A stretch of 64,000 bases of DNA from Corallococcus soli (lineage in GTDB: Bacteria > Myxococcota > Myxococcia > Myxococcales > Myxococcaceae): positions 403,432-467,431 of the forward strand of contig NZ_JAAIYO010000007.1 in assembly GCF_014930455.1 (NCBI RefSeq), read 5' to 3'. The notes below the pieces were generated by a model. It ran no database searches, was not told where the DNA came from, and saw only the letters and a list, made by a program, of their open reading frames with translations. A program made the position numbers and the translations under genes. Positions 34,855 to 44,843 of this stretch are shown here, in pieces (within the stretch, counting starts at the first letter, position 1; every line of letters begins with the position of its first letter).

Positions 34855-36018
34855 ATGAAAAAATCGCCCCCCACCCGCGCGGATAAAGGGAGGACCGTGC
34901 GACCGGTCGCCGCTCCCAGCGCCTCCGTGGATCCACTGCTGGGCACGCAATTGGGTGAGTTCATCATCCAGGAGCGTATCGGCGAAGGCGGCATGGGCTT
35001 GGTGTACCGCGCGGTGCACCCACTCATCGGCAAGCAGGCGGCCATCAAGATCCTGCGCCTGGAAATCGTGTCTCCGCAGCAGGTGCAACGCCTGCTCGTG
35101 GAGGCCCGGGCCGTCAACGCCATCCAGCACCCGGGCATCATCGACATCTTCGGCTTTGGGAGCCTGCCAGATGGGCGGCACTACATCGTCATGGAGTTGC
35201 TCCAGGGACGAGCGCTTTCTGACTTCGCCCACGCGGAGCAGCGAATGAACCTGGAGAGCGTCATCTGGGTCATGGACCAGATGCTGGCCGCGTTGGGAGC
35301 CGCGCACGAGGCCGGCGTGGTGCACCGCGACCTGAAGCCCGAGAACGTCTTCATTGTCGAAGCTCCGAGAATCCCGACCTCGGTCAAGCTGGTCGACTTC
35401 GGAATCGCCAAGCTGTTGGAGTCGCGCGACAATCCCCTGACAACAGACGGCTATGTCATTGGCACCCCGAACTTCATGGCGCCAGAACAAATCCGTGGCG
35501 ACGCCGTAAGCCCGGCGACCGACCTCTATGCGCTTGGATTGATGTTGTTCCAACTCCTCACTGGCGAACGCCCATTTCAGGGCAAGTCCATCCAGGTGAT
35601 GTTCGCGCAGCGGGATCAGCTGCCGCCGGCCCCTTCAACGCGAGCCCCAGGTATCTCTCCAGCGCTCGACGCCCTGGTCCTGCAACTCCTGGAGAAGGAC
35701 CCCTCGTTACGGCCCGCATCAGCGGATGCCGTCAGGGAGCGACTGAAGCGCATCCCGCTGCGCGTGCCCCCCCACCCGCCAATCGCCTTGAGACGAGAGC
35801 ACCTGCCAGTGGAAGCCTCTTCCGAGGATGACAGCGTCACCCTGGAGACGAAGGAGGCAGTCAAGGCCATCCCCAGCCCGCCGAGCCCCGCCTGGTGGCT
35901 GGCGCCGGTCCTGATGCTTCTGTGCGCGGGAGCCGCCCCTGGCAGGCACCTGCGACCAGCGCTTGAAACCCGCGCGTGCGTGTCGCCGGAAGTCGCACGG
36001 CTCCTCTGGAACGAGTAG
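34855..36018 (+). CDS. Ser/Thr kinase K4, truncated after the membrane segment
   Basis: 387 residues from the ATG at 34855; the MKKS start matches its paralogues. Kinase domain about 33-300 is intact: IGEGGMGLVY, Lys64, HRDLKPEN with Asp159, DFG, MAPEQ. A membrane-like segment (WWLAPVLMLLCAGAA) lies near 346-361, but the protein then ends after ~25 residues that do not resemble the linker or helical repeats of the other five kinases. The loss is best explained by a deletion or frameshift; an IS5-type element begins 90 bp downstream. The kinase domain could still act but without its sensor. K4 could therefore be on the way to becoming a pseudogene. Confidence 0.8.
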   Translation: MKKSPPTRADKGRTVRPVAAPSASVDPLLGTQLGEFIIQERIGEGGMGLVYRAVHPLIGKQAAIKILRLEIVSPQQVQRLLVEARAVNAIQHPGIIDIFGFGSLPDGRHYIVMELLQGRALSDFAHAEQRMNLESVIWVMDQMLAALGAAHEAGVVHRDLKPENVFIVEAPRIPTSVKLVDFGIAKLLESRDNPLTTDGYVIGTPNFMAPEQIRGDAVSPATDLYALGLMLFQLLTGERPFQGKSIQVMFAQRDQLPPAPSTRAPGISPALDALVLQLLEKDPSLRPASADAVRERLKRIPLRVPPHPPIALRREHLPVEASSEDDSVTLETKEAVKAIPSPPSPAWWLAPVLMLLCAGAAPGRHLRPALETRACVSPEVARLLWNE

Positions 36019-36104
36019 GCGCTTCCGCCTGCGCACCTCGCCACGTCCAGGACACCTCCAACCCATCCCCCGCGATGACGCGGCAGGGCCGCGCGTCCCA
36101 TCGA

Positions 36105-36993
36105 CTAGGCCGTGTCCGCAAACTAGAGCCAGAGGCGGATGGAGGCGATGTGGACCATCGCCAGATAGTTGGCGGCGCGCTTCTCGTAGCGCGTCGCCAC
36201 TCGCCGATTCTGCTTCAAACGGTTGAAGAGGCACTCGACGCGGCAGCGCTTGCGGTAGGCGGCACGCCGGAAGGTGCGTTGCCGGGGCTGGTTCGAGCGG
36301 GTCGGGATGATGGCCTGCACTCCGTGCTCGCGGCACCAGACGCGCAGGGTGTTGTAGCTGTAGCCCTTGTCGCCCACGAGCGCGTCGGGCAGGCGGCGCG
36401 GCGCACCCGGCGAGTGCGCACGCGGGACGCTTCCGCCCGTCATCAACGCTTCGAAGGCCTGCGTCTCGTGGCGCTGGCCCGCCGTCAGTGCGAAGACGAG
36501 CGGCCGGCCCTCTCCCTCCGCCCGGACGTGCAGCTTGGTGGAGAAGCCCCCCCTGGCTGCGGCCAAGCGCTTCAGCTTCCCCCCTTTTGACGGCGTGCCT
36601 CGCGCGCCGGCCGCGTGCTGGTGGGCCCGAATGACGCTGGCGTCCATGAAGTGCAACGCCCAGTCCAAGTGCCCGTCCTCGTGCGCTTCGGCTTGCAACT
36701 GCCGCAGCACGCGGGCCCAGATTCCTGCCTCCTGCCACCGGTAGAATCGGCTGCTGAGCGTCTTCCAACTGCCGAATTGCTCCCGCGGCACGTCGCGCCA
36801 TGGCGCGCCCGTGCGCAGCACCCAGAGGATGCCGTTGAGCACTTCCCGGTGGTCCTTGTTCGGGCGCCCCCTGGCTGGCTGCTGCGGTGGCAGCAGCCCG
36901 GCCAGTCGCTCCCATTGGGCGTCGGTCAACTCTCCTCGACTCATGCCCTCCTAACAACCGCACCCGCTCGAACTATTTGCGGACACGGCCTAG
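36105..36993. mobile_element. IS5-family (IS427-like) insertion sequence with CTAG target duplication
   Basis: The element proper spans 36109-36989 (881 bp). Its ends are perfect inverted repeats of at least 14 bp: GCCGTGTCCGCAAA at 36109-36122 and its complement at 36976-36989. CTAG flanks both sides (36105-36108 and 36990-36993) and reads as a 4-bp target duplication; because CTAG is palindromic, a 2-bp TA duplication is equally possible. It contains one intact transposase on the minus strand. Intact ends and frame suggest a recent insertion in the K4-K5 intergenic region. Confidence 0.9.
36123..36944 (-). CDS. IS5-family transposase
   Basis: 273 residues in one uninterrupted frame. The N-terminal LTDAQWERLAGLLPP and GRPNKDHREVLNGILWVLRTG blocks and the GAPWRDVP motif are characteristic of IS5/IS427-group transposases. 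The DDE triad is likely Asp in HFMDASVIRAH, Asp in ALVGDKGYSYN and Glu in KRCRVECLFNRLKQNRRVATRY, where the R/K-rich tail after Glu is the expected Y(2)R(3)E(6)K-type signature. It catalyses cut-and-paste movement of its own element. No frameshift is needed, unlike IS3-type elements. The stop codon abuts the left inverted repeat. Confidence 0.92.
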   Translation of the reverse strand: MSRGELTDAQWERLAGLLPPQQPARGRPNKDHREVLNGILWVLRTGAPWRDVPREQFGSWKTLSSRFYRWQEAGIWARVLRQLQAEAHEDGHLDWALHFMDASVIRAHQHAAGARGTPSKGGKLKRLAAARGGFSTKLHVRAEGEGRPLVFALTAGQRHETQAFEALMTGGSVPRAHSPGAPRRLPDALVGDKGYSYNTLRVWCREHGVQAIIPTRSNQPRQRTFRRAAYRKRCRVECLFNRLKQNRRVATRYEKRAANYLAMVHIASIRLWL

Positions 36994-37116
36994 GTGAACC
37001 CGGGACTGAAGTCGCGCGTTGCTCATGGCCTCTGCCCCGGGCGGGCAGTCAGCGACGACCCTGCATGGGCCCAAGCAACGGATCATCCTGAGCCGAGAGA
37101 AGGCTCAAACGGGTGT

Positions 37117-37146
37117 TTGAAAGCAACGAGGCCGCATGGGTATGGT
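37117..37146 (+). promoter_or_regulatory. Conserved promoter element before kinase K5
   Basis: TTGAAA (37117-37122), 18-base spacer, TATGGT (37141-37146), 16 bases before the MKTT start at 37163. Part of a ~110-bp segment closely similar to that before K6. A transcript from here would have a leader of roughly ten bases. Confidence 0.55.
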
Positions 37147-37162
37147 CCGCGCCGCCCGCCCC

Positions 37163-38692
<1,530 letters not shown>

Positions 38693-38802
38693 TCCGGGTC
38701 GTCCACGTCACCGACCACCGCATGGGGTGTAAGTCAGCCAGGACCCCGCATGGGTCATCTCAACGGATCATCATTGCCCGTGGCATGTGCACCTCGGAGT
38801 GT

Positions 38803-38832
38803 TTGAAAGCAGCGAGACCGCATGGGTATGGT
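38803..38832 (+). promoter_or_regulatory. Conserved promoter element before kinase K6
   Basis: TTGAAA (38803-38808), 18-base spacer, TATGGT (38827-38832), 17 bases before the MKSS start at 38850. The ATG inside TATGGT is out of frame with K6, which supports the downstream start used for all K genes. Confidence 0.55.
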
Positions 38833-38849
38833 CCACGCCGCCAGCCCCC

Positions 38850-40490
38850 ATGAAAAGCTCCTCATCCCCTGGAATTGATCCCGCGAAGGACACAGGACCA
38901 GCGTCGCGGTCCACCGCATCAGATTCACTGCTGGGCACGCAGGTGGGCGAGTTCGTCATCCAGGAGCGCATTGGTGCGGGCGGCATGGGCGTGGTGTACC
39001 GCGCCGTGCATCCGCTCATCGGAAAACAGGCGGCCATCAAGGTCATGCGCCTGGAGCTCGTCTCCCCCCAGCAGATCCAGCGACTGCTCGTGGAGGCCCG
39101 CTCCGTCAATGCCGTCCGGCATCAGGGGATCATCGACATCTTCGGCTTCGGCATCCTTCCGGACGAGCGGCCCTACGTCACGATGGAGCTCCTCCAGGGA
39201 TGCCCGCTGTCTGACTTCGTGCGCGCGAAGCACCGGATGCCGCTGGAGAGCGCGGTCTGGGTCATGGATCAGATGTTGGCCGCGCTGGGTGCCGCGCATG
39301 CGGCGGGCGTGGTGCACCGCGACCTGAAGCCCGCGAACGTCTTCGTTGTCGAGTCCGCAGGGGTGCCGACCGTCGTCAAGCTGGTCGACTTCGGCATCGC
39401 GAAGTTGCTGGAGTCATGCGAGAGCCCCCTGACGTCGGAAGGCTCCATCATCGGAACGCCGGAGTACATGTCGCCGGAGCAGGTCCGAGGCACCAGCGTG
39501 GGCCCTCCGACGGATCTCTACGCGGTGGGCGTGATGCTGTTCCAGATGCTCACCGGCGTGCGCCCGTTCCAGGGCGAATCCCTCCAGGTGATGTTCGCGC
39601 ACGTCAACCAGCCCCCACCGGTGCCTTCGTCCCTCATCCCGGGCCTCCCACCTGAACTCGACGCGCTGGTGCTTCAACTGCTGGCGAAGGAACCTGGAGC
39701 ACGGCCTGCTTCGGCGGAAGTGGTGCGGGAACGGCTGAAGCGGATTCCCCTGCGAGCAACGCCCCATGCGCCATCGGTCCCGAGCCGAGACGCCCCTCCC
39801 GTGGAGGCTGCCACCGGGAGCGACACCATCACGGCGGCATCTCAGGAGGGGTTCAAGCCCTCCCGCGCATCACGAAGGCACGCGGCGTGGGTGGGTGGCT
39901 CACTGATGCTCCTGGGTCTGGGAGCCGCCGTCCTCTGGCCAGCGCGCCAGGCACCGCCAGCCGTCGTGGCTGCGCAACCCAAGGCATCGCTCACCGACAG
40001 GGTCGAGGAACCGGCCACCGTCGAAGTCCAGGCCCCCGTGGCGCAGCAAGCCGTCAAGGACGAGACGCCGGCCACCGCCGAGCCCTCCGTGATACAGCCA
40101 GACGTCGCGGTCGCGGCTCCCGTGAAACCTCTCACGGTGAGCGAAACCAGCGAACCTCGCAACGAAACGCCAGCTCCTGCCAGCTCCTCGCCCCCCAAGA
40201 AGAGCGTGAAGAGGGTCCGCGCCGGGGCCCCCGAGCATAAGGCTGCCGTGCGCTCAGGCCCCACCAAGGAAGACAAGGCCGCACAGGACAATCTCAGCGG
40301 GCGCCTCAAGCGCATTTTCAAGCGGGTAAAGGGCCACTGGGGGGAGGAACCTCCCACGGACCTGAAGGAGGCGCTCGTACGGCTCAATCGCTCCGCCGCC
40401 GATGCGAGCACGGAGCAGGAGTGCGCGGAGGTCGAGTTGAACCTCGACAAATGGGAGACGCGCTTCCAGGCGCAGCTGCCTCCGCCCTAA
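38850..40490 (+). CDS. Receptor Ser/Thr kinase K6 with one C-terminal helical repeat
   Basis: 546 residues from the ATG at 38850. Kinase domain about 34-300: IGAGGMGVVY, conserved Lys, HRDLKPAN with Asp158, DFG and MSPEQ intact. Membrane helix (GGSLMLLGLGAAVLW) at about 350-365 is nearly identical to K5. A linker rich in Pro, Val and charged residues leads to one array repeat at about 474-544, ending LDKWETRFQAQLPP. Its stop overlaps the convergent nitronate-monooxygenase-like gene by 4 bp, marking the end of the kinase array. Small insertions in the linker are the main difference from K5. Confidence 0.9.
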   Translation: MKSSSSPGIDPAKDTGPASRSTASDSLLGTQVGEFVIQERIGAGGMGVVYRAVHPLIGKQAAIKVMRLELVSPQQIQRLLVEARSVNAVRHQGIIDIFGFGILPDERPYVTMELLQGCPLSDFVRAKHRMPLESAVWVMDQMLAALGAAHAAGVVHRDLKPANVFVVESAGVPTVVKLVDFGIAKLLESCESPLTSEGSIIGTPEYMSPEQVRGTSVGPPTDLYAVGVMLFQMLTGVRPFQGESLQVMFAHVNQPPPVPSSLIPGLPPELDALVLQLLAKEPGARPASAEVVRERLKRIPLRATPHAPSVPSRDAPPVEAATGSDTITAASQEGFKPSRASRRHAAWVGGSLMLLGLGAAVLWPARQAPPAVVAAQPKASLTDRVEEPATVEVQAPVAQQAVKDETPATAEPSVIQPDVAVAAPVKPLTVSETSEPRNETPAPASSSPPKKSVKRVRAGAPEHKAAVRSGPTKEDKAAQDNLSGRLKRIFKRVKGHWGEEPPTDLKEALVRLNRSAADASTEQECAEVELNLDKWETRFQAQLPPP

Positions 40491-41683
40491 CCCCGGTCGT
40501 CCTCGTCCTCCTCATCCAGCCCCTCGGGTGACTCCAGGAGCCGGCGGGCCCGCTCCATCATCTCCACGACGATCTGCCCGGCGGGCTGCACCGTGTCGAT
40601 GCGCGACATGCTCGCGCCCCCGGCCGGCAGGCTCATCTCCTCCAGGTCGCCCTGCGTGTCGGGCGTGGGCAGGAAGGAGCTGAACTTCGGCATCACGTAC
40701 TGCACGTCCAGCACGCCGGGAAACAGCCGCGTCGTCCCGATGGTCTCCGGCACCGCCCCTGGCGGCGGAACGCGCGACTCACGCCCCGCCCACTCGCGCA
40801 CCGTGCGGTTGCGGATCACCCGCATGCGCTTGCCCGGCCACTCCGGACCGAACAGCGTCGTCAGGGTCGTGTCGCCCGCATCCCCGTCCACCAGCCGCTG
40901 CTTGTAGAGCGGGTGCGCGTACGCCTCCACCGACGCGATGAGCCGCGTGCCCACCCAGACACCGTCCGCGCCCTGATGCAGCGCGCGCGCCGCGCTGAAG
41001 CCGTCCGCGATGCCTCCCGCCGCCAGCACCAGCATGTCGCTCGACAGCGCGCGGAACTCGCGCACCAGCGCCAGCGTCGGCGTGCTGCCCAGGTTGCGGC
41101 CTCCCGCCTGCCGTCCCTGGGCGATGAGCCCCTCCATCCCGGCGTCCAGGGCCTGCCGCGCCACGTCCACCGTCCCCGCCTGCATCCACACCCGCGTCCC
41201 TGCGGCCTTCAGCGCGTGAATCCATTCCAGCGGCGGCAACGACCAGTGGAACACCACCACCGGCACCTTCGCCGCGACGCATGTGTCGATGTGGTCTCGC
41301 GACGTGAAGCCATGCGGCTCCGCCCGGTCCACGATGAAGTCCACGCCGTAGGGACGCTGGGTGCCTGCCCGGATGGCCTTCAGGCGTGCCTCCAGCACCA
41401 GCGGCGGCTCCGGCGCCGTGCCCAGCATCCCCAGCCCGCCCGCCTCCGACACCGCGATGACCAGCGGCGGCAGGGACACGAACGCCATTCCCGCGCCCAC
41501 GAAGGGGTAGTGGATGCCCACGGCGCGCGTCAGCCGCGTCTTCAGCGCGTTGCCCTCCAGCACGCAGATGGCCGGCGGGGGCCCGGGCAATCCGCCCGTG
41601 TCGGACTCCCCATCCGTCGGCGACGCCGCGTCTCCAGGGAGGGGAGCGGGTGGGCCAGATCGTCCGTCATTCGCGCCGTTCAT
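40487..41683 (-). CDS. Nitronate monooxygenase/NPD-like flavoprotein lacking the usual active-site His
   Basis: 398 residues. TIM-barrel FMN-binding pattern: YPFVGAGMAFVSLPPLVIAVSEAGGLGMLG near 57-86, then VVFHWSLPP, AQGRQAGGRNLG near 190-202 and LAAGGIADGFSAARAL near 222-237, as in 2-nitropropane dioxygenase/enoyl-reductase-II relatives. In characterised class I enzymes the motif GxEAGGHxG supplies the catalytic His; here it reads QAGGRN, so nitronate oxidation is not assured. An N-terminal ~40-residue Pro/Gly-rich tail is unusual. No signal peptide. Convergent with K6. Confidence 0.75.
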   Translation of the reverse strand: MNGANDGRSGPPAPLPGDAASPTDGESDTGGLPGPPPAICVLEGNALKTRLTRAVGIHYPFVGAGMAFVSLPPLVIAVSEAGGLGMLGTAPEPPLVLEARLKAIRAGTQRPYGVDFIVDRAEPHGFTSRDHIDTCVAAKVPVVVFHWSLPPLEWIHALKAAGTRVWMQAGTVDVARQALDAGMEGLIAQGRQAGGRNLGSTPTLALVREFRALSSDMLVLAAGGIADGFSAARALHQGADGVWVGTRLIASVEAYAHPLYKQRLVDGDAGDTTLTTLFGPEWPGKRMRVIRNRTVREWAGRESRVPPPGAVPETIGTTRLFPGVLDVQYVMPKFSSFLPTPDTQGDLEEMSLPAGGASMSRIDTVQPAGQIVVEMMERARRLLESPEGLDEEDEDDRG

Positions 41684-41803
41684 CGCGTCTCCCCGGGGTG
41701 CCGACGTGCAGGACCTGAAAGATTAGCAGCGCCACCCGTCGATTCAGCCACGGCCGGGCGGGGCCGTGCTCACTGGCCAGCAGAGCGACCCGCGCTCTGT
41801 TCT

Positions 41804-42598
41804 TCACTCATCCAGGAAGAGGTCGGGCTGCCCCAGCCCTGCGTCCGTCAGCACCCGGCCCCGCTTGAGCCGCCGCGTCAGGGGCCGGTAGCGCTGCGCC
41901 ACCATGGCCCCCAATCGGAACGGGAGGCCCAGGTCGCGCTCCACGCGCCGGGCCTGGGCGACCAGCGCCTCACGCGTCAGCCGCAGGGGACCTTCCAGAC
42001 CCACCAGGATGCGGTTGGTGCTGGAGGGCACCTCGAAGAGGGACAGCCCGTGGAAGCTCACCTGGTAGGTGCGCACCATCGCGTCGTAGAGCGGGTTCGC
42101 GGCGGACTCCCACACGTTGCCCACCACCACCCCGCCCCGCGTCAGCCGCGCGCGCGCCGCCCCCAGGAACTCGCGCGTCGCCAGGTGCAGGGGGATGTGG
42201 TCCGCCCCATACGCGTCCAGGAGGATGACGTCGTACGGCGGCCCGTCGGACTCGATGAAGGCCCGCCCGTCCGCCACGTGCGCCCGCAGCAGCGCGTCCT
42301 CCTGGAAGCCGCAGTACTGCTTCGCGGCCTCCACCACCGCCCCGTCCACCTCCACCACGTCGATGTGCGTGTCGGGCAGCACCGCGCGCAGGAACATGGG
42401 CATGGCCCCACCGCCCAGCCCCACCGCGAGCACGTTCTCCGGGCGGGGCACGAACGCCAGCGCCACCATCGCCATGCGTGTGTAGGGCAGCTCCAGCCGC
42501 AGCGGCTCACCGGGCCACACCACGCTCTGGCGCGCGCCCCCTTCACCGAAGCGCAGCGAGCGGCGCCCCTGTGCATCCTCGGTGATGACGGGGTCCAC
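41804..42598 (-). CDS. Spermidine synthase-like aminopropyltransferase
   Basis: 264 residues from a GTG at 42598. No other start codon exists between it and the stop ending the upstream gene. The SAM-type nucleotide motif VGLGGGAMPMFLRA, VDVVEVDGAVVEAAK, VADGRAFIE and DVILLDAYGADHIPLHLATREF follow the SpeE order. These single-domain relatives often lack the N-terminal beta-strand domain of true SpeE, and polyamine synthesis is not proven for them. It is the third gene of a minus-strand run (RTX protein, lipoprotein, this gene), although what connects them is unclear. Confidence 0.75.
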   Translation of the reverse strand: MDPVITEDAQGRRSLRFGEGGARQSVVWPGEPLRLELPYTRMAMVALAFVPRPENVLAVGLGGGAMPMFLRAVLPDTHIDVVEVDGAVVEAAKQYCGFQEDALLRAHVADGRAFIESDGPPYDVILLDAYGADHIPLHLATREFLGAARARLTRGGVVVGNVWESAANPLYDAMVRTYQVSFHGLSLFEVPSSTNRILVGLEGPLRLTREALVAQARRVERDLGLPFRLGAMVAQRYRPLTRRLKRGRVLTDAGLGQPDLFLDE

Positions 42599-42679
42599 GC
42601 CCTCGGCGCACCCGTCCCCTTCCGGGTCTTCCGGCGGGACCTCCGGCGAATCCTCCGGCGAAGCCAGGGCGCGCGCTCC

Positions 42680-43324
42680 CTACTTCGCGCCCGAAACCGG
42701 CAGGGGGCCACTGTCCAGCACCCGCTGCGCCTTCACCACCGGCCCGTACTCCGGCGTCTGGACGGCCGTGCCCTGCGCGTCCTGGCCCGCGTGCAGCGTC
42801 AGGGCCTCCGCGTCCGGCAGATAGCCCACGCGCAGGGACACCTCGCGCACGTCGGCCAGCTCGCGCGTCTCTTCCGGGCCCGTGGGGTACGGCAGGGCGG
42901 TGCGCAGCGGCAGCGGCACCACCGCGCGGCGGCTCGCCGTGGCGCCGGCCTCCACGCGGCTGACCGCGGGCACCTCCGGCGCTTCCACCATCAGGTCTTC
43001 CGGCACCGGCAGCAGCATCCGCGACAGCACCACCCGCCCGCCGGACAGGTCCACGTAGGCCCGCTCCGGCGCCAGCGTGAGGTGGCCGCTGAAGCCTACG
43101 TCCCACAGGCCGTCCACGAGCAGCACGGTGCGGGACGTCCGGTTGTGCACCGCATAGGTGACCGCGAGCGTGTCCGCCTCGCGCACCACCGACTCCACCT
43201 TCAGCTCCACGTCCGCCTGGGCCACGCGCTCTCCTCCGGGGTTCACGGGCCGCTCCGGGGTCCGCGCGCAACCGACGATGACAGCCAGCACCACCCAGGC
43301 GCCAGTCCGGAGGAGCGCTCGCAT
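42680..43324 (-). CDS. Lipoprotein, beta-rich (LEA14-like tentative)
   Basis: 214 residues with a lipoprotein signal (VVLAVIVGC, Cys19). The body is predicted as beta strands with a ...LAVTYAVHNRTSRTVLL... pattern, similar to LEA14/immunoglobulin-like lipoproteins that bind weakly defined ligands; the match is tentative. It starts 4 bp after the stop of the RTX metalloprotease-like gene and ends 81 bp before the spermidine-synthase-like gene, so all three probably share a transcript. It could be a periplasmic partner or inhibitor of the RTX protein, but that is inference. Confidence 0.6.
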   Translation of the reverse strand: MRALLRTGAWVVLAVIVGCARTPERPVNPGGERVAQADVELKVESVVREADTLAVTYAVHNRTSRTVLLVDGLWDVGFSGHLTLAPERAYVDLSGGRVVLSRMLLPVPEDLMVEAPEVPAVSRVEAGATASRRAVVPLPLRTALPYPTGPEETRELADVREVSLRVGYLPDAEALTLHAGQDAQGTAVQTPEYGPVVKAQRVLDSGPLPVSGAK

Positions 43325-43328
43325 GCGG

Positions 43329-44843
43329 CTAGTAGCGCGGGCGGGTGGGCAGGTTCAGGTCGTCGCGCAGGACGTTCTCCCCGGGACGGCCGCCCTGGAC
43401 GACGTCCGGCGTGGCCGCGTTCTGGTCCAGGTCGACGGGCAGCCCCACCGCGGAGGTCTCCAGGTTGCGCGTGCCGTTCTTCTCGCCCAGCGCCAGCGTG
43501 CCGTTCACCATGTCCGAGGCGTGCACCAGCTCGTGGAACAGGCCGACCACGGGAGGACGGTTCATCCACTCCTCGCTGCCCAGCGAGATGCGCGTGGTGT
43601 TGTAGTTCACCTGCGAGTCCGTGCCCTTGCCCGCCGTGCCGTCCTTGTTCATGAAGCCATCGTTGAAGTTCGTGCCGCCCGCGCTGTTGCCGGCGGACGT
43701 CTCGCGGATGGTCGTCTTCTTGCCGCTGGCGTCCAGCGAGCGCAGCAGGTCCTGGCCGGAGGGCAGCGACCGCATCGCGTCCAGGTCCGACTGGGTGCGC
43801 GCCTGGAACTCCGCGCTGCCCGTGACGGAGACGGACGAGCCGCGCTTGTCCGCGTCCGTCATGTCGACGATCTCCCGCTCGCCCTTGGCGGCGTCGGCGG
43901 TCGTCTCGTCCTCTTCCACGTACAGCTTGTCGGTGCCCTCGCCGCCCTCGACGGTGTCCTTGCCCGCGCCGCCCGCCACCGCGTCGTTGCCCGCGCCGCC
44001 GCTCAGCGCGTCATTGCCGCGCCCGCCAATCACCTGGTCATCGCCCTCGCCACCGTCGACCTTGTCGTCGCCCGCGCCCGCGTCCATGTAGTCGCGCTCC
44101 CCGCCGCCCGACATCTCATCGTTGCCGTCCAGGCCGTAGAGCACGTCGCGGCCCGCGCCGCCCTCAATGCGGTCATCGCCCGCGCCGCCTTCCAGGTAGT
44201 CGTCGCCGTCCAGGCCGCTGAGCGTGTCCTTGCCCTCGCCGCCGATGACGGTGTCGTTACCCGCGCCGCCGACGAGCGTGTCGTTGCCCTTGCCGCCCAC
44301 CAGCTTGTCGTTGCCCTCGCCGCCGTCCAGCGTGAGGTCGTGCGTGACGCTCGCGTCCAGCGTGATGGAGTCGTCACCAGCGCCGCCGTTGATGATGGCG
44401 CCCTTCGCCTGCTCGGCCGTGAGCGTCACGGTGTCCTTGCCGGACGTGATGCTCAGCCCGCCGTCAGCGGACTGGGAGACCTTCGCGGTGTTGTTGCCCA
44501 CGCCCAGGTCCACCACCGTGTTGCCGGCGGCGTTGGTGCTCACCTGCGGCTTCGTGGCGTCCACGACCGCCTTCGCCGCGTTCTTCACGGCCTTGCCGAT
44601 GGCCGACCCCAGGTCGCCAAAGAGGCCGCCGGACTTCTTGCCCTCATCCCCGTGAGAATGCGTCCCGATCTCCTTCAGCACCTGGGGACGCGCCGGCGCC
44701 ACGCGAGGACCCGCGTCGAAGCCGTCCTTCATCCGCTGGGACACGGCGGCCTTCACCGCGTTGGGGCGGGCCGCGGGCGTCGCCGCCGTCTCCGACTTCA
44801 CCACGGGCGAGGGACGCGAACCGGTCTTTCCAATCGGGGCCAT
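43329..44843 (-). CDS. RTX-repeat protein with C-terminal HExxH (M91/NleD-like) metalloprotease site
   Basis: 504 residues from the ATG at 44843. No signal peptide. Residues ~148-305 contain more than a dozen GGxGxDxLx nonapeptides (RTX beta-roll, Ca2+-binding). The C-terminal ~130 residues carry RPPVVGLFHELVHASDM, with His437, Glu438 and His441 as zinc ligands and base. The context around HELVHA resembles peptidase M91 effectors such as NleD, which cleave JNK/p38 in host cells. RTX proteins normally leave by type I secretion, but no T1SS genes are in this window. A secreted or contact-delivered toxin or predation factor is a plausible inference. Confidence 0.75.
   Translation of the reverse strand: MAPIGKTGSRPSPVVKSETAATPAARPNAVKAAVSQRMKDGFDAGPRVAPARPQVLKEIGTHSHGDEGKKSGGLFGDLGSAIGKAVKNAAKAVVDATKPQVSTNAAGNTVVDLGVGNNTAKVSQSADGGLSITSGKDTVTLTAEQAKGAIINGGAGDDSITLDASVTHDLTLDGGEGNDKLVGGKGNDTLVGGAGNDTVIGGEGKDTLSGLDGDDYLEGGAGDDRIEGGAGRDVLYGLDGNDEMSGGGERDYMDAGAGDDKVDGGEGDDQVIGGRGNDALSGGAGNDAVAGGAGKDTVEGGEGTDKLYVEEDETTADAAKGEREIVDMTDADKRGSSVSVTGSAEFQARTQSDLDAMRSLPSGQDLLRSLDASGKKTTIRETSAGNSAGGTNFNDGFMNKDGTAGKGTDSQVNYNTTRISLGSEEWMNRPPVVGLFHELVHASDMVNGTLALGEKNGTRNLETSAVGLPVDLDQNAATPDVVQGGRPGENVLRDDLNLPTRPRY
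43918..44400 (-). repeat. RTX nonapeptide repeat block
   Basis: Successive 27-bp units encode GGxGxDxLx nonapeptides in the RTX protein. They are visible as alternating GGAGND/GGEGND-type units, forming a Ca2+-binding beta-roll. Confidence 0.9.

Noticed and set aside
37136..37162. Upstream start for K5 (MGMVRAARP...)
   Set aside because: It lies within the conserved promoter element. The ATG inside TATGGT is out of frame in K4 and K6, so only the MKxxx start is shared.
43918..44400. Regular repeats considered as a CRISPR array
   Set aside because: The 27-bp units are coding RTX nonapeptides with gradual variation and no unique spacers.
43329..44843. Type I secretion cluster for the RTX protein
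   Set aside because: No ABC exporter with a membrane domain, HlyD-type adaptor or TolC gene occurs in the window; the only ABC protein is UvrA-like.
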